Shown: piece by piece, positions 47,278-60,000 of the stretch
Layout: every line of letters starts with the position of its first letter
Numbering within the stretch: the first letter of the stretch is position 1
Source of the DNA: Thamnaconus septentrionalis
Lineage: Eukaryota > Chordata > Actinopteri > Tetraodontiformes > Monacanthidae
Length of the DNA: 64,000 nucleotides
Direction: 5' to 3'
Assembly (NCBI GenBank): GCA_009823395.1
Contig: CM020510.1
Span: forward strand, 14,991,773 to 15,055,772
Position numbers and translations under genes: made by a program
The notes under the pieces: generated by a model
Seen by the model: the letters and a program-made list of their open reading frames with translations, nothing else
Told to the model about the DNA's origin: nothing
The model's database searches: none

Positions 47278-50129
47278 CAACAAAGCACTGCGCCACATGC
47301 GAGCCAATCTCCACAGACTCTCAAAGCAAAATGCCACAGCACAGCAGAGGATAAACGTGCTAGCAGCCCGTTAGTCACTCTCGTTTTGTTTTCCGCATAA
47401 AGGCCAAACTAAGTGCAGCTGTTGCCGGCTTCACCTCAGTTACTTAGCTGATCTTTGTTCTGTGTTGTCAGGTTTTTCCATGTGGCAAGGTTCGCAGGGT
47501 TGGAATGATAGTGTGGTCGGCCGTGTCTTTGCATGCCAGCAAATTAGGAGAAGCATCGAAGCGCGATGAGTCAGCGGGAATCTGTTGCTCCCCCGTCCAG
47601 ATCACAGCAACGGCTCGGCTCGGCGGCTAGCTCGACGATGTAGCGGGGGGTGGAAATCCACACCGGCGCTCCGATTTTACTAAGCAGCCCAAGCAGGCCA
47701 AATTTAATCATCTAAACAGCGAGCGCTGCGGCGCGCCGTCTCAAACAGCACTTGAATCGCCTGCTTTGTTTACCGAGATGTAAATGTGTTGAGTCACACG
47801 GCTCTTTGTTGCCATTTAATACTTTCCAGCAAAAAACATTTGACTGAAGCCCGTCGCCATTCAGTGCCTGCTGCCACTTCCGCTGAGTTGCCTTTGTGCG
47901 AGGAGATCTGTGCTATCCGTGTTTGATCCAAGCTCCTGCCTGTATTTGGGGAAGCGGCGGCACTCGGCAGTGCCACGCCAGCCTATTTTAGTTTTTTACT
48001 TTTCAGCTCTTCAACAGCTTCTCATTTCCTGCTTTGAATGTGTGAAGTCGGGGAGGTTCACCGCGACCATTTTTTTTTTTAAGGACCCTGGTTTAAAACC
48101 AAATTGAGATACATCATTAAAATTGATGCTGTTCCGTTTGCAGGTTATTTGTGTGAAATTATTCTTCGGCGGGTTCACCAGCCAAAGGTCATATGCGTGC
48201 CATCACTGTAGGCATGGAAATGATCAGGGTCATTTACATTTGCTGTCAGTGGTGCTAAAAGCCGCAGCTGATGTGTGTAAAATCTATAAAACACACGGCC
48301 AGTTTAGAGCCCAGCAGATAGAGGACCACTGAGGTGGAGAATAAATCTGACACCAGGATATCGACCAATATCCTGCCTCTAGATCTGGATCCTGATTTTC
48401 ACAGCCATCATCTCATGCTGGAGTGCTGATATCAGAAGAGAAGGGTTTATGCAGGAAATGGTCATATTTTGTACTCGACGCACTTAATTTAAGCTCAAGT
48501 ACGGAGTCAAAATCATTGTTACTCTGGATGCATTTACCCTTTCCCCTCATGTGTTTGTGGTCAGATGTGGCATAAATCAGAAAACCCAAGTAAAGAACAG
48601 AATAGAGACTAACTTCACTTCTTTTTACTGCATTTTTAATTGTATGGGAAATCATGAGTTTACCCAGGCACGGTGACGTGCTCAAATCAATACTTTACGA
48701 GTCTTGAGTCTTTGTGCTTTGTGTGAGAATGTGTGCGTTTCTACTTCCAGCATGCCAGCACCCTGCTGCTGGCAGTCAGGGGAAAAATAATGATTGGTGT
48801 TTGTGAAGAAACAAAGATGGGATTTTTTTCTGAAGATACATTCCTTCAGATGCTTTAAACATTTAGAGTGAGAACTACCGACATCAATCAACTTTTCACG
48901 GCTAAAACTGCCATTGAGCCTCCTCCTCACTCTGCCTTCAATCTCTCAACATCGAGCAGAGCAGCAGCAGCAGCGAAGCAGGACAACCTCGCATGCAAAC
49001 GACGCTTAAAGCCTCCCCCATCGTATAGCTATTTCTGCCGTAGCAAATAACGACAGGAAATTGGTTAATGGCGCAATGTTTAATTAAAGACAACACGTGC
49101 AAACACAGACAGGAAAAGGGAAACATGTAATTACTGGAAATTACAGAGCAGGGTGCAGGCAAAATCAATCATCTCGCACTGGTGATGAGAAAACCGCAGA
49201 GCTTCCGCTGCTAATGGGATTCTCCCTCTCTGTAGCAACGCCAGCAAAAGTTGGAGTTGTATACGCTGTCGAGTTTTGGTTTAAAACTCCCCCCGTTGCT
49301 ATTAATTATTCATCTGTAAGATGACAAATCTGTGCACAAATATCGCAACTGCGGCCCGTGTTTGATTCCACCGGTCTACGATAAATTCCAGTCCCCTAAG
49401 AGGCTTTTAAAACGACAATAATCACCCTGTCGATTCGGAAGTCTGGCAGTGGGCGACGCCTGGAACACGGCCAATATGGCGCCTGCTCAGTCACATGGTA
49501 CTCCATAAGCAGCGGGGAGAAAGATCCTCTTAATGCGAGAGTCAACTGAGTCAACAGGACTTAAACATTACCTTTGAATCAGGCAGGTATCACATATATT
49601 TATTGCGTAGTTTTAATTGTACCAGGAACTAAAGCATTTAGCAGTTGAAAACGTTGCAAATCCTCCATCAATCTACAACTTTGAACAACCAGAACCCAGA
49701 AAGTGACTGCTGGGAAGTTACGAGTTAATGTGTTAGAGGCAGCTGACCGAACTTTGCTTGAGGGAAGTTCACGTCCTTTTTCCCTCCATGTTGAACTTGG
49801 TGGAGTTTTTCTAGATGAGCTGGAAATGCCATTACCCAGAACGCCTCGCGGCAAGATGGCAAAAACACTGGCACTTTTTTCTTCCCGGCTCAGACAGCCG
49901 TGACCATGAAGAAAATGCACACATAATGCACGGCAGCATAAAAAACGAAAACATATCAAGGGGAAATGACTTTGTCGCCTTTTATCAGACGTATGGATTC
50001 TGCTTTTTAGAACATCCGAGTTTTGGCAAAAAATCAGAGCTGGGAGACAGTAATGGCTGCGGCAGTGCAACTTTTTTAGAGTTTTCTTTTTGTTATGAGA
50101 GGGACTCTGGTACTGAACAGAACAAGAGC

Positions 50130-50162
50130 TGTATGTGTGTGTGTGTGCGTGCGTGCGTGTGT
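50130..50162 (+). repeat. (TG)n/(TGCG)n alternating tract
   Basis: 33 bases of strict purine-pyrimidine alternation, passing from TG to TGCG units. Z-DNA-prone microsatellite. Confidence 0.9.
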
Positions 50163-51282
50163 CCGTCTGCCTCCGCTCACTCGCTCATTTTTTAACCAAA
50201 TAAAGTTTAAAGAGAGATTGGCTGTGCTCGGAGAGAGATGCCGTCCAGAGCAAATGATAGCCTGTCACATTTAAGGGCAGCAATTATGCAGATTTTTCCC
50301 TTTTATAAATGGCTACCAGACTACAATGTCACTCAATAACAGATTCCCACTCAAACATGGTGAGACAGTCCCTCCCCTCAGCGCTCTCTGGCTGGTGGTT
50401 AGAGCAAATTATGGCACGGCATCAACCACGGAATGGAGCACAAGTGGTCAACCTCCATCAAAAAATACCTGCATCACCTCTGGCATAGCTCAGCAACAGA
50501 TGGCCCTTTTGAATACACGGTGCCAGTTCATTACCTTAAAAATAGGTGAATTGTCCTGCTTTGGCAGCCTTTCTCTCTGCACTTTGACTAAATTCACTTG
50601 CTTTATAATAAACTCTTGTTGAACTGATTCCACCTTTCTGATCTCCAAACGTGTGTTGAATATTTTATGTCCTCCCTACCCAACTTCTGACGTCTTCCAC
50701 TTTAAATCTGCAAATTACAGACACAGTAATTGCTATTGTTTGATTGGCTCTGAATGCCTCATGCGAGCTCCTGTTGCCCCCCAACAAACCCCAACAAACA
50801 AAGAAAATAATGACAAGACTGATTTGCAAATGTTACTGTTTCGTTCTGGGTTTGCAGGCTCCAATTTGCAACGTCTAATATTCAGCTCAACGACCTCATC
50901 AGTCTGCGTGTTTCTGAAATGAGGCATGGGAGTGTGTCAAACTGTGCTTAAACGCCAGTGTTAATAGAAACTGGACAGACTGTAACGATGTGACTCAGTC
51001 AATTTGAGGTGCAGTGGCTGTCCACTTATCAGATTGACAGTGGCTTGGTCCCCTGCCATCTTTGGGTGGGATGCTGAACTTTAAATTTGCTGCCATGGCT
51101 CTTGCATCGAGCTGTGAGTGTGGGAGTGATTGCAAAACAGGTGGTGCATTGCAAAAATAAATACATAAATAAAAAAAAATAAAACTCCAGGTTGACTGCT
51201 GCATGTAAAGACTTGGATTCTATAAGGATGGTTAACTTAAAATTTAATTTTCATCCTTTTGCATCGCACTCCAGTGTCGATG

Positions 51283-51557
51283 CATAGGCTTGGTAGAGCG
51301 GGCAGCGAATTGATGAATCGAAGGGTTGGCGGTTCAAATCCCGGCTCCAACTGTCCACATGTTTGAAGTGTCCTTGGACACTGAACCCTAAATTGCCCCT
51401 AATGGGGACTGGCAGCACCTTGCATGGCAGCAGCCACCCATTGATGTATGAGTGAGTGAGTGAATGGTTGAATGAGAGGTCATTGTAAAGCACTTTGGGG
51501 TACTGTGAAGGTGCTGGAAAGCGCTATATAAGTGCAGTCCATTTACCAGTCCATTTA
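51283..51557 (+). mobile_element. tRNA-derived SINE (second teleost family)
   Basis: The tRNA-like head has an A box (GGTAGAGCGGGCAGC, from 51291) and a B box (GGTTCAAATCC, 51331-51341). The body reads TGTCCTTGGACACTGAACCC, then CTAATGGGGACTGGCAGCACC, GTGAGTGAGTGAATGG and GTAAAGCACTTTGGGG. The 3' part, AAGCGCTATATAAGTGCAGTCCATTTACC, ends in short CCATTTA repeats. This arrangement is a common teleost SINE, differing from the V-SINE family in the window. Head substitutions and no clear target duplication indicate an older copy. It is not a functional tRNA gene, because there is no acceptor stem pairing after the B box. Confidence 0.88.
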
Positions 51558-54500
51558 TGACAGTCATCTGCATACAGTAGTTGCCCACATTTGAGGGCTC
51601 CTGTGGCCACAAGCTCTCTCCACACCGTTGTGCCAAACGCTCAGAGAACAGCAGCCTGGTTTGCCGTAAACAGCAACACCGACACAACACAAATTCACAA
51701 GTAAACATCCTCGGTGCAACAGTTGGGGATGCGGAACATCTCTCCATTCCCCACCCGTCAGACTGTGGACGTCAACAGCAGCTGTGGCCTGTGATCAAAG
51801 CGCCGCTTAAAAGAGAGCAAATGACCAGTCAAAACAAGCTTTCCGCCGAGCCCATGCAACCTCTGGGAGCAGACGGTGAGCGAGCGGTGACAACAGGAGA
51901 GTGAGTGAGGCCGGTGGACTGGCAGGGAGACAAGGGGGGAAATGTGGAGTGACTTTTAAAAAACAAACTCCATGAAGGGAAGGTCTCCTGGGGGGCAAGC
52001 GTCATAAATGCTTAAAATATGAGGTTGGGGATGTTTAGAGAAAGTTCAGGGCGGATCAGTGGAAATATGCTGATTGTGCTCTCTGGGGAAGTCATTGCCT
52101 GAATGTTTTCAGAGCAGGGCTGACAAAGCTGCACTGGCTCTCTGCCGGAACTATTCCTGCAGAATAATAAACAGGGGATTCTATTAGAAATTAATTTGTG
52201 AATTTATAAGTTACTAAACAAACAAAAAAAGAGTTGAAATTCACATCGACTGTGATAGCATTAGTGCCAGACTGTAGGTTCTCTATTAAGTTAAATTTAA
52301 TGAGTGATTGTTCTAGTTAAAATAACCCAGTGTGAATATTTGACACACCCGTTTGAAGGTGACAAAAAGCATCATGCATAATTAAAGTGTAGGTTGCCAT
52401 AGGGCGCTGCCTCCCGTTGCACTAAGTGAATATAAATTAGTCAAGTTGTATGAGAAAAATTCATTTTGTGAAACCAAGATAAGCTCGGATTTTTTTAATT
52501 TTTTTTTAAAAAAGGGAGGGAACCGTGAAAATGGCCTTGAGCGCAATGTGACATGCAACTAATAACACGTGGGATTATAATATCAAATATTCATTTAATT
52601 CAATGAATTAACAAAGTCCTTCTTTGAGAGGTATCGATTCAAATCTAAACTCCTTCCAGGCACATCACTTATTTTTCCCCGCTCCCTTCAGACGTACAAA
52701 CGTGAGGGATGTGGACAGAAACAAAAGACATTTGAAAATAAGTTGTTGAGCTATAAACACGTTTGATCAGACGTCAGGCCGCTCCTTCACAAGGAGGATG
52801 AATTATCCCAGCCGCTGCATGAATGATTTATCCGCCACAAAGACCGCGCACAAACAAAGCATTGACTGCAGGTCCGAGATGATGAATGCCGCAGGAGGGA
52901 CGTGAGTGATGTGCCATGGCAAACAGCAGTCAGGAAGACGTAGGGGCGGCAGCCGAGGCCGCCGACTGCCTCCCCCGACGCTGCAAACAAGGCGCGTCTG
53001 CAGCCCCTGGACGGCAGCAAAGCAGTGCGTTTATAAGAAAGGCTGAAAAAGCTGGACTCCATTCATCCAGCCTGGCATTTGCAGTTTCACTGGTTAATCC
53101 AGCAGGCCAAAGGGGTATTTGTTACATCAAGGCGCTGACACCCACTGGTGAACTTATGAGGGTGATTTATGTTGATGAAGCTGTTAAAAAAAAAAAAAAA
53201 AAAAAGAAAAGGGGTCCCCTTACATCACCGCCAGACAGGCAGTTGAATGGGGCGGGCAGGGAAGAAAAGCTGGTGATTGATCAAATAGGGGACATGATGG
53301 ATGGAGCGTTGTTTTGCTTATCTGACGCTCGGGCTCAAATCCAAACAGCAGCTGTCTCTAGAGAGGGCAGCATAGGAGAAACAAACAAACAAACAAACAA
53401 AAAAATCCAATAAAAATGTGAGCCAATATTGCAGGGAGTCGAAACCTCAGGGCGAGGCAGCGAAAGGTCAGCAAGGCTGCTTTTTATTAATATATTAATA
53501 TTAAACTGTGAGTAAAATAACACAGATAAAGGGTGAATGTTTGGGTCCCGCACTTGCTCCAAACTCTTGAGTTTATAGTTTGTGTTTACACAGTAGGGTG
53601 TTTTTTTTTATATATCTGCATGTTGAAATTGGTTTTAAAAGAAAAAAAAGAAGCTTTCAGAAAAGGTTTACAGAAAATGGTCACTTGCTGAAGGGCGATT
53701 TTTTTTTCCTACTCCGGTTGACAAACCGCTGTTCAGCAGCTCAGTTAATTGAAGGTTTTGTCTGACATTCGTCCCAGAACCTTCTGACTGAGTTTCCATC
53801 GTAGTTTGCAGTGTTTGTTGTTGACTCATTTAAAACATCTCACACACTCACATGACAGAGTGACAATGAACCCATCCAGAAAAGCATCTAAACCTGCTTT
53901 CAGCCCTTTCTTGCTAAAAAAAAAAAAAAAAAAGTATGTGCTGGACTGCCTGCTAACCTCACAATTAGTGTGTTGCTCACTATAGTGCGACCACAGTCCA
54001 AGTCGATTCTTTTAAGTGAAGTTGATACATGCGCGGCTTGCCTGAATTCTGTCATACACTCGTCCAAAGTTTGTTTTAAATTTGCTTTCTATTTATTGCA
54101 ATTTTTTTTTTTTAAATTATTGCTGCCTTTTCAATTTAACAAAGGTCACTTTTCCAAGAATATAAATAAATACATACTGTTGCTTGTTTTATTTCAAATA
54201 TAATTGTGTTCTGGATTTATAACAATTTATACTTATGCCAACTGTGCCAAGACTGAATGAAAGTCTTTGCACGCCATGAGCGCCTATTAGAAATTTTGAA
54301 AATGCAATAAAAGGAGAAGACAGTGTTGATGAGGTAGAAGATCTGATTATCACAGAGAGCTTTACAAACATGTAATGTACCACCAAAAACTAAAATTGTA
54401 CACTGTTTGTTGTGATTATGATACATGCAGCAGTAGCTTTATTTTAGTGCACTAGTGTTTGGTCAAAAGTCAAAATAACACTCTATTAGGTTTCCAGTGA

Positions 54501-55957
54501 AAACGTGATGTGCAGGCCAGAGGTCGCAGACTGAGAAACAGGAAACAAAAACAAAACACCCACTAATTCTGCCCAAATGGTCGACAAACAAAAGAAATAG
54601 GCTCCAAACTAAAAAGATAACGAGTCACTTTGTACTGGAAAAAACTGCAAAATCAAAATAAGTAAGGAAAAACCCACTTTCCCAACAAAAGGCACCCACA
54701 ACCCAGAGCTGCAACTGGTGGCGTTGCCTCTCTTTTGACAGTCACCGACTGAAGGAAACAGCCTCCTTAAATCCTCTCCAGCCAGTCTGATTGCCAGCAG
54801 CTGAGGAGATCAACACAGGTGCAGCCTACGCCACTGATCAGCAGTGACCCACTTTTGTGCGTGTGCCCGTAACAAGTCTAACAGAATCAAACCAACGTTG
54901 TTACACACCAAACGCTGCGGAAGCGGCGGCTCTTGTATTGGCTTGTTCGGGTGTAAAAAAGATTTTCCAGTCACAGGAAACAACACCAACAAAAAAAACG
55001 ACTTTGCGATGGCTAAATGTGTCAAGGTAGCAATAAATGTCAGGTTTACTGTGTGAGGACTGTTCAGGCTATAAATCTCATTCAGCCCGCAAACAGCTCT
55101 TATTTCCAGGTTTTTAAACGCCCTCTCATGAAGAGCAAAAGCTCAGTGCGCAGCATCAGACTCCACTGTGCCAAGCATACAGTGTAGCACATAAAAGCAC
55201 ACTGGCTTTTGTTTATAATGGAAGGACAGAATAAATTTCAAAATGAAAGAAGAAGAAGAAGAATAGGAAATGCTATTTTTGGTCACGACAAACAAAAAGT
55301 AGGAACAATTCCATTTCCAGTTTGTGTTTCCACATCCATGAAATACTCTGTAATGGATTCAATTTCACCAGCCTCTCAGGAGCTGAGAGGGCCCCCCCGC
55401 TGCTTTAAAGAGTGTCTTATATGCCTCTGTTCATCAGCGTGACACACATCATCACCATTACCTGCGCCAAGTCGAGTGAAACGACGAGGGTGTGAAACGC
55501 CTCACGTCGGCCCGTCTTTCCCGAGCATCAGGCTTCCTCCCATTGACGGGCCGCCGCCACTGTTGCTTCTGCTCGAGAAATGCACTTCGATTTTCGGTTT
55601 TGTCATCTTTAACTGGAGCGATCCACCCGGCGAATCCCCCCAGGGCGGCAGAGTGCACGTCAAAAAGACAGAGAGAGCAAGTGTGCGGAGAGAGAGAGCG
55701 AGAAAAAAAATGCAAGAAAATCTCCCACACTCTGAGGGAAGTAATTCTTTCTGGAGTGAAAGGTGCTTGCTGACTTCCCCGAATCGCCATCACTTTCCCT
55801 CAGACTCCCCTGATGTCATTACTTTCTAGCGAAAGCGGGTTGGTGGGACTCCCTTCTTCCACTTTCGGCCCGAGTTGCAGGCTCGCTGCATTATCTCTCC
55901 ACAGGCCTCCACTTTAAACAGCGTGGGCTGTCGCTGGTGGAGGAGCGGCTTGGGATG
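51558..55957. other. noncoding, no gene seen
   Basis: No exon recognised in 4.4 kb. Contains A-runs (53186-53205, 53919-53934), (ACAA)n at 53380-53400 and T-runs near 54102. A CTCF-like but gapped GCCATAGGGCGCTGC is at 52397. The 165-codon frame at 52916-53413 crosses a poly-A run and is not coding. Confidence 0.5.
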
Positions 55958-55958
55958 A

Positions 55959-56008
55959 TACTAATAATAATAATAATAATAATAATGATGATGATGATGA
56001 TGATGATG
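55959..56008 (+). repeat. compound microsatellite (ATA)n(ATG)n
   Basis: About eight TAA/ATA units run directly into about eight ATG units. Such compound arrays arise by point change followed by slippage. Confidence 0.95.
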
Positions 56009-56558
56009 CTTCTGCGGCAGGAGTGGTGAGAGAAGCTCCATTCAGTCAGTGCGGCTGAATGGCAGCGACACTGAAGAAATTAGAACGCCGTCTTCAGACA
56101 GCGAGCCACATTCATTTTGCCCCATTCTTCCACTGAATGGTGCGCCGTGGCTGATTCTACATCGACTTTCCAGTTTACGGCCGTTTCATCATCGCACAAT
56201 GGCGCACAGCCTTGCACAAATGCATGTATATATATATATATATACATATATCCACACATAGATATATATTATTCTGACTTTTTCCGAATATATTTCTTCA
56301 CTCAATCACTGTTATCAGCAACTTTTTAACTGTATGGAAAGGCAACAATGGGGGGAAACATGTGCTTTGATTACAGCTTTGCCTTTTCACGTTTTCGACC
56401 ATTTACCTCAGCTGAGTTTTACGGCACAATTCCCCTCTCTGCCAGTGCCACATCATGCTGTTATTACAGCTACACCGTCAGCTGAAGCACAGTGTGGTTA
56501 GCGCATTGTTCTGGGTCGGGCAGGTTGTTTTGTTTTTGTAATTATGCAAATATTTCTT
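56009..56558. other. noncoding, with a TA microsatellite
   Basis: A (TA)9 run at 56227-56244 followed by more TA-rich sequence. No gene seen. Confidence 0.55.
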
Positions 56559-56559
56559 G

Positions 56560-56705
56560 AAATCAAATCAAATCAAAGCATTTATTGTCATACGTAGAGG
56601 TAAGAAACAAGTTTCCCTACGCAATGAAATTCTTCATTTGCCGTCCACAGAATGCCGTATAGGAGACTAAGTATAAGAAACAAAAATCAGAAATATAAAA
56701 AAATG
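56560..56705 (-). mobile_element. 3' end of an L2-like LINE (minus strand)
   Basis: Read on the minus strand, the block contains GAATTTCATTGCG..., then TATGACAATAAATGC and a tail of TTTGATTTGATTTGATTT. 'TGACAATAAA' followed by GATTT repeats is the usual tail of fish L2-related LINEs. It is 5'-truncated with no coding sequence remaining. It lies just before a decayed SINE of the same orientation. Confidence 0.65.
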
Positions 56706-56753
56706 TGCAAAATAGCTTGATTCAATTTAGTTCACTTTCTTGTTCAAGGTTTC

Positions 56754-57010
56754 GTCCATCCATCCTCGATACCTGCCTTGTCCCGCCCTCAGGTTCATGA
56801 GGAGTTCTGCAGCCTATCCCAGCTGCCGTAGGGCGAAGGCTGGGCACAGTCCATCGCAGGGCCACATTCAAAGAAAAACTACCATTCACAAACACTTTTT
56901 TTAATTTAGAGTTCACAGTTTGCCTCATTTGCATGGTTTTGTGGAAGGAAGCCGGTGTACCCGGAGGGAACCCACGGGACACTGGGAACCCCCAAGTGAA
57001 GTCTAACAGC
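56754..57010 (-). mobile_element. decayed V-SINE (minus strand)
   Basis: On the minus strand the order matches the full-length SINEs: ATGGATGG tail at 56755-56765, CCTATCCCAGCTG (complement of CAGCTGGGATAGG), the CCATCGCAGGGCC block, ACCATTCACAAACAC, and GAAGCCGGTGTACCCGGAGGGAACCCACG. The tRNA head is lost or unrecognisable. Many substitutions and short deletions make it much older than the copies at 3288 and 11148. Confidence 0.82.
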
Positions 57011-60000
57011 TCTGGGAAGTCAAACATTTGTTGCCTCCCAGATTTGTAAAAAAAAAAAAAAAAATGTAAGTGGAATGGTCAAAATTGTTATTATGCTGTT
57101 CCGACAAATATACTTTAAACTAAACAAGTCGAATTAAGAATATAAAATGGGCGGAGTGCTCCAAAGCGTATTTGATGCTTACAGTGAGAAGAAGAGTTAC
57201 AGAGAAATCCTTAAAACGTCTAAGACGTGCGAGTGTTGGAGAGACTACTGTGAGATGTTTGAACTTGAAAGCAAGAAAATGAAATCTTTCATATGCAGAT
57301 GGCGGAGAAGCTGTTGCAGAAGGGGGCAGGGGGGTTGGTGGGCAGGCAGGACATGCGCGTCTGAGGTTTGCTACCAGGTATGTTTAACTGGCCACTTCAT
57401 CCTCCGGCTGGTTGTCACCCCACAGGCTTAATGTTCTGCCGCTGTTCCGACACCAGATAATTGGCTCAAAGTGCTGGAATCTGAAAGACTTTTTTGAAAT
57501 CCGCATTTGCCTCACTGGAGCTTACATTTGTCCACATCCAAAAGCATATTAAAGCGAAGCAAGAAAGCATAATAAAACTTTATTCAAAAGTTGAAGGAGC
57601 AACGTATGATATTCAGCGAGACGAGAAAATCAAACTGCTGCGTCATCGTGAGATGTTAGATTGGTATCCTGACTCAGGGATAACAAAACTATGCAGAAGA
57701 GATACCAAGAGGCACATCCACCTAATATTTTTTTTTGCCCACTTTAAATGTGAAAAAAGAAGGTTTGTTCAACAACCGCCAAGATTTTTAAACAGGACTC
57801 CTACGTTCCAAACATTGTCTGTTGGATAGGAAATAAAATCATGAACTAAATCCAAGAGATTTAGAGAACATTGAGTCGGTATTTTTGGAAAACACAAACA
57901 CATGAATCAGGATTCAGCAAACTTTGAATTAGTTTCACTGGGGAGTTTGGACATTTGATCCTTTTCTCTATAACTGACGCTTTGGTCAAACTAGACAAAG
58001 TTATTTTATTTTTTTGCTTCATCCACAGTCCCTATGAATAACGCAGTTTGAGGATTGTTTTTGAAACAGCTCAGCTCGTTATATTTAGCGATGAATATTT
58101 CATGCAGTAAAGAACGAACCGGGACGAAGCAGACAGGGCGCTGTTTAAAGCTTTATCGCGCGGCACGGACACTTTGATTCACTGTAATGAAATGCGGCTC
58201 AATCACGGGAAAGGTCAAGATTGACACTTTACCAAACAAATGAGTAAACAGGAACGCCTCGGCGCACACGCCTCATTTGAATCGGGCAAAAGCGGGTGAG
58301 CGCAGAAGTGCACAGAGGTAAAATACAGGTGTCTAATTAAGACGGAAGTGAGATTATCTGTGCAATGAAATCCGCAGGGGGCAGATCATCCCCAGCGTCT
58401 GCGATGGAAACTCGGGTGCAGCGGTCCCGACGCAGTGAAAAATGGTCAATTTCCACAAATGAGCTTTTGGGAATGAAAGGGGACATAAAGTTTGAAACGT
58501 TCAACCCTGGCAGCAGTTGGTGTGCATTAAAATTCCATCATAAATGTGGCTTGCGGGGATTATTACGCACATTGTTTTTAATTGGAGGGAGAAGTCGCAC
58601 CATCAGCGGAGGATCATTTGCAGCGACTCTTAATTTACTGTTTGTTCTCCGACTTCATTTGACACCCTTGGATGTCGGATAGTTTTTCTAAGTTGGTGTT
58701 GGAGAGTGTTGAAAATAAATTGGTGCGTCAGAACATTTTTTAAACGACGCCGCCGCCGCCGTGATACTAAAGTGCCGACCGTTTGTGCTACCATTCTTTT
58801 AGATCGAAGAGGGTTTTCTTTACCCCGTTACCTCCAGTCAGCCCTCATGTGTTTCTCATGAGTGTTTCTGAAAAGAACGAACAGGCAAGCTTGAATAAAA
58901 TCAATCCCAACGTCACTTTAGGCAAAATTACAGTGCAGGTCTTTCAACTCTACCTCTAATCCGCCTACACACCAACCCAACACACATTTTATGTAGTTAA
59001 ATGGAATTTTTTTTCACTCCAAAAAAATCTCTAGTCCTCGAAAAGTAGGAGAGAGAAGAAAATCAAACAATAAATTCTTAAATTATTGTTATAGTAGTTG
59101 TATGGTAGTAGTAGCAGTAGTAGTATCACTTTCAAGTCATATCAGTATTTTTATTCATTAATACATCTCTTTGAATTACTCATCCAGATCCAATTGACCT
59201 GTGAGACCAAAAATGTTTTGACACCTTAAGCTTCCATATAAATATGTTTGTGATTTCCTCCCATTTAACCGTTAAGAGAAGGTAACTATTTAAACAGTGG
59301 CACTAAGTCTTGTTTTTTTTCTCCTTTAAGCAAATTAAATTGAAACCACTTAAAAGACTCCCTCCAAAAAAAAATGATTTGGGTTGAACAGAAAGAATGG
59401 CTTGTTCAAACTGAGCATGTTTGACTTTGGGCTTTGGCCGGTTGACACTTCCCACGGTTGACTTGGAAGCCGGTTTAACCTTTAAAAGTGGCGCAACCAA
59501 CAAGACGTCCTGAGAGCCGAGGCAGATAGGCGGCTGAGAGCGGCAGACGTGGTGAGGAGGTAATGGCTGTGTTGGTGAAAGCAGAGAGGTGTGAAGATAA
59601 TAGCCCCAGAGGGGAGATACGCAGGGCAGGGGGTGCTTGGCGAGGCGGGGTCAGCGTGGTGTGAAGGAGTCCTGCCATCCACACAGAAAGCTTTAAGAGT
59701 AACCTTTAACTAAGTCAGCTTACGGGCCATTTCCTGTTTCCTGCAAGTTTGTTTGTTTTGCAATTCACGACGTTGGAAAATAGGACATTTTTTTTATTAG
59801 TTATTTTTTCATTATTTTTTTTCAAATATCTTTCCCCAAATTGTTAAGCAAAATAATTATTGAACTCACCACTGGCAATACAAATGCAGGTAGATAAAAA
59901 AAAAAAAATTGTCCAAGATAATTAAAAAACTGAGTCAATGATGTCCGGACAAAGAAATACAACCACGGCCTAGTTAGCTACCACCGGGGATTCAACAGCA

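Larger units (their letters stand above)
45511..51282. other. noncoding, no gene seen
   Basis: Nearly 5.8 kb without a recognisable exon. Contains A/T-runs (45730-45750, 45859-45872), an ATCC-type simple repeat at 46957-46990, an A/C-rich run at 47230-47277, and an alternating TG/CG tract at 50130-50162. GC and CpG rise at 47560-47740. Open frames are short and overlap on both strands. Confidence 0.5.

Noticed and set aside
51291..51345. Possible tRNA gene (A and B boxes present)
   Set aside because: The promoter boxes belong to a SINE head. No cloverleaf acceptor stem closes it, and the body and CCATTTA tail follow directly.
52393..52411. CTCF-like GCCATAGGGCGCTGC
   Set aside because: It lacks three bases from the middle of the consensus, so spacing is wrong.
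52916..53413. 165-codon open frame
   Set aside because: It reads through an A20 run and CAAA repeats, has no recognisable domain, and overlaps other random frames.
55458..55829. Three overlapping open frames of 93-117 codons in a GC-rich patch
   Set aside because: Frames open on both strands at once reflect low stop-codon density in GC-rich DNA. No family resemblance.
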